DNA of 16,434 bases from DASQUK01 sp050744525. GTDB taxonomy: Bacteria > Actinomycetota > Acidimicrobiia > Acidimicrobiales > VFJN01. Both the position numbers and the translations under genes were made by a program. The notes under the pieces are model-generated. The model made no database searches. It saw only the letters and a list, made by a program, of their open reading frames with translations, and was not told the origin of the DNA. The stretch spans positions 1 to 16,434 of the forward strand of contig JBOGHG010000073.1 in the NCBI GenBank assembly GCA_050744525.1, in the 5' to 3' direction. Positions 13,583 through 16,434 of this stretch are shown one piece after another; the stretch's first letter is position 1; every line of letters starts with the position of its first letter.

Positions 13583-14271
13583 CAGCCGCCCCCTGCGGCG
13601 GCCGGCCACCCGGCCACGTCGACCAGCTCGTCGACCGAGGCGATCGGTGCTTCTGTGGCCAGCGCCGGGGTCGGTCCCGGCAGGGCCGCCCAACCGTCGA
13701 TCCGCCAGTCATGGTCCTCCCACGCGAGATCGACGGTGACGGTGCGCCACGCCTGGCGTGGCGCACCCCGTCCCGGCACCGCGATCACCAGGACCGACCA
13801 CACCTCCACCCGGCACCTCGAGTCGTCGGCGGTGACCACGTGAGCGGTCAGCGGCAACTCGCTGAACACCACCGACCCCCGTGTGACCCCGGCGTCGTCG
13901 AGCTCGCCGGTCATCTCGTCCAACTGGGCCGCCGAGTCCGCTGCCAGCGCCGGCCCGTAACGCCCGGTGGCCAGGGCTTGGATCATGTCGGTGCGGCTGA
14001 TGAACCCGGCCCGGGCGATGTCCCCGGTGAGCCGCACCGCCGAGATCGCCGCGCCACGGGCACCGGCCGGGTTGTGCGACCAGCCCTGGGGCACCCCGTC
14101 GACGACCGTGCCGGGACCCGGGCTCGCGTCGGTGATAGCGATGGTTGCCGCGTCCCTGTGCTCGCCGGCCGGCCTGGATCCGGTATCGGGTGTGGATCCG
14201 CAGGTCCGCAGGCCGATCAGCACGGCCACGATCCCGCCGACCGCCAACACCGCGAGGTGGGCGGGGCGCAT
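13582..14271 (-). CDS. Membrane-anchored conjugation protein, possibly VirB8/TcpC-like
   Basis: This is a 229-aa protein starting at the ATG at 14271-14269, one base beyond the TGA of the pilin remnant. One N-terminal membrane anchor (about 5-21, LAVLAVGGIVAVLIGLR) is followed by a low-complexity linker. The extracytoplasmic domain includes VPQGWSHNPAGARGAAISAV (60-79), LTAHVVTADDSRCRVEVWSV, and WRTVTVDLAWEDHDWRIDGW. The last element, a two-stranded W...V.L.W....W unit, is what I recognise in actinobacterial transfer proteins that pair with SCO6880 and TrbL. An NTF2-like VirB8/TcpC fold is inferred from this and from the anchor topology; it is not proven by a motif. LRTC near residue 24 is a poor lipobox, so a lipoprotein is unlikely. 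It probably builds the periplasmic or wall-side scaffold of the channel. Confidence 0.65.
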   Translation of the reverse strand: MRPAHLAVLAVGGIVAVLIGLRTCGSTPDTGSRPAGEHRDAATIAITDASPGPGTVVDGVPQGWSHNPAGARGAAISAVRLTGDIARAGFISRTDMIQALATGRYGPALAADSAAQLDEMTGELDDAGVTRGSVVFSELPLTAHVVTADDSRCRVEVWSVLVIAVPGRGAPRQAWRTVTVDLAWEDHDWRIDGWAALPGPTPALATEAPIASVDELVDVAGWPAAAGGG

Positions 14272-14272
14272 G

Positions 14273-14467
14273 TCAGGTGGCGTTGTAGACGGTGGTGGCG
14301 ATGGTGTGCGCCAGCCCGGCGATCATCGCCGCGCCGATCCCGCCCAGCAGCCACTTCCGGCCGGCAGAGGACGCCGTGTAGCTCGAGCCGAAGTGGCCGA
14401 CGCCGGTGGCCACGCCGCCGATCATCAGACCCGCCACCGCGGCGGCGATCGCCGCGTACTTCAGCCA
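14273..14467 (-). pseudogene. Truncated VirB2/TrbC-like pilin gene
   Basis: Reading the minus strand into the TGA at 14275-14273 gives LKYAAIAAAVAGLMIGGVA, then GHFGSSYTASSAGRKWLLGG and AAMIAGLAHTIATTVYNAT. This is two hydrophobic helices split by a short polar loop, the shape of VirB2/TrbC pilins. It lies in the right place, just before the anchored protein and TrbL. The N-terminal part with a signal peptide is missing: the frame upstream of about 14467 is unrelated and contains no ATG or GTG back to its stop at 14519. The only possible starts are inside the first helix (GTG 14437, ATG 14425), giving 54 or 50 residues. The same position is where serpin-like sequence begins on the other strand, so the gene was cut by recombination. 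Confidence 0.65.
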
Positions 14468-14692
14468 GCGGCATCGCGCCAGGGCTCTCTCTCGGCCAGG
14501 CCATCCACGGCGCGAACATCACCGTGGACGAGCAAGGCATCGAAAGCCGCCGCCGCCACCGGCCTCGGCTTCGCCGCGTCCGGCCCGCCGACACCCGACG
14601 CCACCATTCGTGCCGACCGCCCGTTCCTCTACGCGATCGTCCACCAAGCCACCGGGCTTATCCTCTTCAGCGGCCACATCGCCGACCCAGAC
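14466..14692 (+). pseudogene. C-terminal fragment of a bacterial serpin, frameshifted
   Basis: Two adjoining frames together spell the end of a serpin. The first reads SGIAPGLSLGQAIHGANITV then DEQGIE (14467-14544), matching the serpin segment that precedes the reactive loop. The second reads AAAATGLGFAASGPPTPDA (14546 on), then RADRPFLYAIVHQATGLILF and SGHIADP, matching the hinge (consensus GTEAAAAT), the reactive loop, and the final DRPFLF...TG.ILF.GR..DP strand. They are joined by one extra A in the AAA at 14543-14545. Serpins are about 370-400 aa suicide inhibitors of proteases; only the last 75 or so residues remain. It begins exactly where the pilin gene is cut and runs without a stop into the Fic fragment. 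It cannot be functional. Confidence 0.75.
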
Positions 14693-14695
14693 GAG

Positions 14696-15367
14696 AAGTT
14701 CACTGTCGAGGAAGCCGAGGCGATCGTCGAGTCCGGTGAGATCCCCGACGAGCGGCCCGAGGACGCGCACGACGTCCTCGGCACCTTCGAAACCGTGCAC
14801 GATCCACAGCTCCGAGCGGCTACACCCGACACCGTCGACGAGCTTTTCGAGCTCCTCGAGCGACGGCATCGGCTCGTGATGAGCGGCCGGCCGGACAAGC
14901 GCCCCGGGCAGTTCAAGGAGCGCCCCAACCAGACGGGCTCCTACATCTTCGTGGCGCCCGCGCTCGTCGAGGGGACGTTGGTCGAAGGCTTCCGGCGCCT
15001 CGCCGACCTGCCGCCGGGCTTCGCCCGCGCCGCGTACGAGCTCTTCCTCATCTCCGAGGTCCACCCCTACGACGACCGCAACGGCCGTGTGGCTCGTGCC
15101 GCGATGTGCGCGCAGCTCACCGCCGAAGGGCTGGCGCGGATCGTCATCCCGATCGTCTTCCGCAACGAGTACCAGACTGCGCTCCGCAACCTCTCCCGTG
15201 AGGGGCGCTGCGACCTTTACGTACGAACCCTCGCTCACACATGGCGTTGGACCGCCGCGATGCCCTGGCAGGACCGGGCTGCGGTCGACGGCTATCTCGT
15301 GGCCACCAACGCTCTCGTCGACTCCACCGACGCTGAGCGCACCGGCGTCCGCTTGGAGCTCCCATGA
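14696..15367 (+). pseudogene. C-terminal catalytic part of a Fic family protein, N-terminus lost, altered Fic motif
   Basis: From FTVEEAEAIVESGEIPDERP onward, about 220 residues match the Fic domain: a flap region, RRHRLVMSGRPDKRPGQFKE, SYIFVAPALVEGTLVEGF, the catalytic motif, and a C-terminal helical part ending TGVRLELP. Fic enzymes transfer AMP or related groups to target proteins, usually in a toxin-like way. The canonical motif is HPFxxGNGR; here it is HPYDDRNGR (15062-15088), with Arg for the first Gly through a single ggc to cgc-type change at 15077. The N-terminal part, which in relatives I remember holds the SNFIEGTEF-type inhibitory helix and often an AbiEi-like domain, is absent and replaced in frame by the serpin tail. 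No plausible start lies between the junction and a GTG at 14795. Probably inactive. Confidence 0.75.
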
Positions 15368-15396
15368 CGCCCGACGCGCGCACTTCGCCCGTTTCC

Positions 15397-15402
15397 TAGC
15401 CT
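15397..15402 (+). promoter_or_regulatory. Candidate -10 for a leaderless transcript of the restriction/helicase gene
   Basis: TAGCCT fits TANNNT and ends nine bases before the ATG at 15412, so transcription would start at or next to the start codon. No Shine-Dalgarno sequence is present before this ATG. Actinobacteria commonly use such leaderless starts, which makes the two observations consistent. The hexamer is short, and chance occurrence is possible. Confidence 0.4.
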
Positions 15403-15411
15403 GGACCGCAC

Positions 15412-16434
15412 ATGCCCCGACCGCAGATCGTCATCGAGAACCCGATCCTGAACACGCCGTACGCCGCGCCCGCGCGCCACTTCCGGTTCGATGACGACGG
15501 GATCACTGATGAGGTGGTCGCGGGCCGACGATCGTCCTCATACTTCATGCCCATCCCCAAGGCGAAGAAGAAGGGCGGCCAACTCGCCTTCGACGAGTGG
15601 ACGGGCGACCGCATCGAGGAGAACCGCCTCATAAACCAGATCCGCGAGCGGATCGATCGCTGGCGCGACCTGGGCTGGCCGGGCGTGACACCGACGACGC
15701 GAGGTCTCCTCGAGCACTGGACCAACACCGAACGCGAGCGGCGACTGTTCTTCTGCCAGATCGAGGCCCTCGAGACCGCGATCTACCTGACCGAAGCGGC
15801 CAAGAACCTCGGCGACGCGTGGATCGAGAACGAACTGCGCACCTTCGCCGAGGATGCCAACCCCGGCCTGTTCCGCATGGCCCACAAGATGGCCACGGGC
15901 ACGGGCAAGACCGTCGTCATGGCGATGCTCATCGCCTGGCACACTCTCAACAAGGCCGCCCACCCGCAGGACCGCCGGTTCAGCGACGCGTTCCTGATCG
16001 TCGCACCCGGGATCACGATCCGCGATCGCCTTCGGGTCCTTCTGCCGTCCGACCCCGACAACTACTACCGGCTGCGCGACATCGTCCCCGCTGAACGCGT
16101 CGGCGACCTGGGCCGGGCGAAGATCGTCATCACCAACTTCCACGGCTTCCAGCTGCGCGAGAAGGTGAAGGCGCCGAAGCTCACCAAGGAGCTTGCCGGC
16201 CAGCGCCCCGGCGTGTTCACCGAAACGCCCGACGAGATGGTCCGCCGCGTCACACGCGAGCTGGGCACCAAGCGCAACATCGTCGTGATCAACGACGAGG
16301 CCCACCACTGCTACCGGCGACGCGTCGGTGCCGACGACGGTGAGCTGCCGGTGCTGAGCGGTGAGGACAAGCGCGAGGCCGCCAAGCGCGACGAGGAAGC
16401 ACGCGTGTGGCTCACCGGCCTGCAGGCCATCGCC
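15412..16434 (+). CDS. Type III restriction / BPTD_3080-like helicase-nuclease, N-terminal part (runs off the window)
   Basis: 341 codons are visible, with no stop before the right edge. The start MPRPQIVIENPILNTPYAAP followed by HFRFDDDGITDEVV is the characteristic opening of the res-subunit family sometimes annotated BPTD_3080. The helicase motifs follow in order: Walker A HKMATGTGKTVV (158-169), motif Ia-like FLIVAPGITIRDRL (194-207), IVITNFHGF (238-246), and DEAH box VVINDEAHH (291-299). The family is about 900-1000 aa, with the nuclease in the unseen C-terminal part, and normally works with a DNA methyltransferase to cut foreign DNA. No methyltransferase gene is visible here; it would have to lie to the right. 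It begins 44 bases behind the broken Fic gene and seems to have its own leaderless promoter. No defect is seen in the visible part. Confidence 0.87.
   Translation, partial: MPRPQIVIENPILNTPYAAPARHFRFDDDGITDEVVAGRRSSSYFMPIPKAKKKGGQLAFDEWTGDRIEENRLINQIRERIDRWRDLGWPGVTPTTRGLLEHWTNTERERRLFFCQIEALETAIYLTEAAKNLGDAWIENELRTFAEDANPGLFRMAHKMATGTGKTVVMAMLIAWHTLNKAAHPQDRRFSDAFLIVAPGITIRDRLRVLLPSDPDNYYRLRDIVPAERVGDLGRAKIVITNFHGFQLREKVKAPKLTKELAGQRPGVFTETPDEMVRRVTRELGTKRNIVVINDEAHHCYRRRVGADDGELPVLSGEDKREAAKRDEEARVWLTGLQAIA

Noticed and set aside
12306..13766. 486-codon minus-strand frame
   Set aside because: It overlaps the TrbL-like gene in another frame, is Arg/Gly-rich, and has no membrane segments.
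14217..14594. 125-codon minus-strand frame over the pilin remnant
   Set aside because: The pilin-like helices are in a different minus-strand frame; this one is Arg-rich and has no hydrophobic segment.
1..16434. CRISPR array, tRNA or rRNA gene, insertion sequence or attachment-site duplication
   Set aside because: Reading both strands I saw no regularly spaced repeats, no tRNA T-loop with a matching acceptor stem, no transposase motifs, and no direct repeats flanking the conjugation cluster. A systematic repeat search was not possible.

Overview
The window is high-GC, actinobacterial-type DNA. Codon use is strongly G/C-ending, several genes start with GTG, and one probable leaderless start is visible. 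The gene set is an actinobacterial SCO6880/VirB4/TrbL-type conjugation module. I cannot name the genus. The content is accessory: a conjugative-element fragment flanked by salvage and defence-type genes, with several recombination scars.

Layout. Positions 1-603 hold no convincing gene and look less GC-rich. A 200-aa protein with a HEPN-like RNRVVH motif lies at 734-1336 (minus). From 1903 to 3170 (plus) there is a thiamine-salvage pair. The first gene is a chimera: an AbiE-type toxin/partner remnant joined in frame to the C-terminal half of a Cys-type TenA. The second is an intact Glu-type TenA that overlaps the first by 4 bases. A well-formed TPP riboswitch follows at 3209-3300 (plus), but no gene lies behind it. 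Next come an alpha/beta hydrolase (3446-4111, minus) and a dihydrofolate-reductase/RibD-C-family protein (4316-4900, plus).

From 5138 to about 14467 lies a conjugation (type IV secretion) cluster, almost all on the minus strand. In transcription order it reads: truncated VirB2/TrbC-like pilin, anchored VirB8/TcpC-like protein, TrbL/VirB6-like channel protein, SCO6880-family protein, VirB4-like ATPase, CHC2/Toprim primase. After a divergent plus-strand gene with a weakly sigma-like layout comes the VirD4/TraG-type coupling ATPase. The core genes are stitched together by 1-4 base stop/start overlaps, which indicates one translationally coupled operon. No relaxase or integrase is visible. The upstream end of the operon, with the pilin N-terminus and presumably the promoter, has been cut away at about 14465.

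At that cut the DNA switches to a frameshifted C-terminal fragment of a bacterial serpin, which runs in frame into the C-terminal catalytic part of a Fic protein. The Fic motif carries Arg in place of its first Gly. A type III restriction/helicase-like gene then starts at 15412 and runs off the window.

The main points for follow-up are the two in-frame chimeras (AbiE/TenA and serpin/Fic), the orphan TPP riboswitch, a perfect 13-bp inverted repeat that buries the ribosome-binding site of the gene at 7558, and the decapitated conjugation operon. Together they suggest an integrated element eroded by several short-junction deletions rather than an intact new system. Family assignments come from recognised motifs and remembered family patterns; no database search was run.
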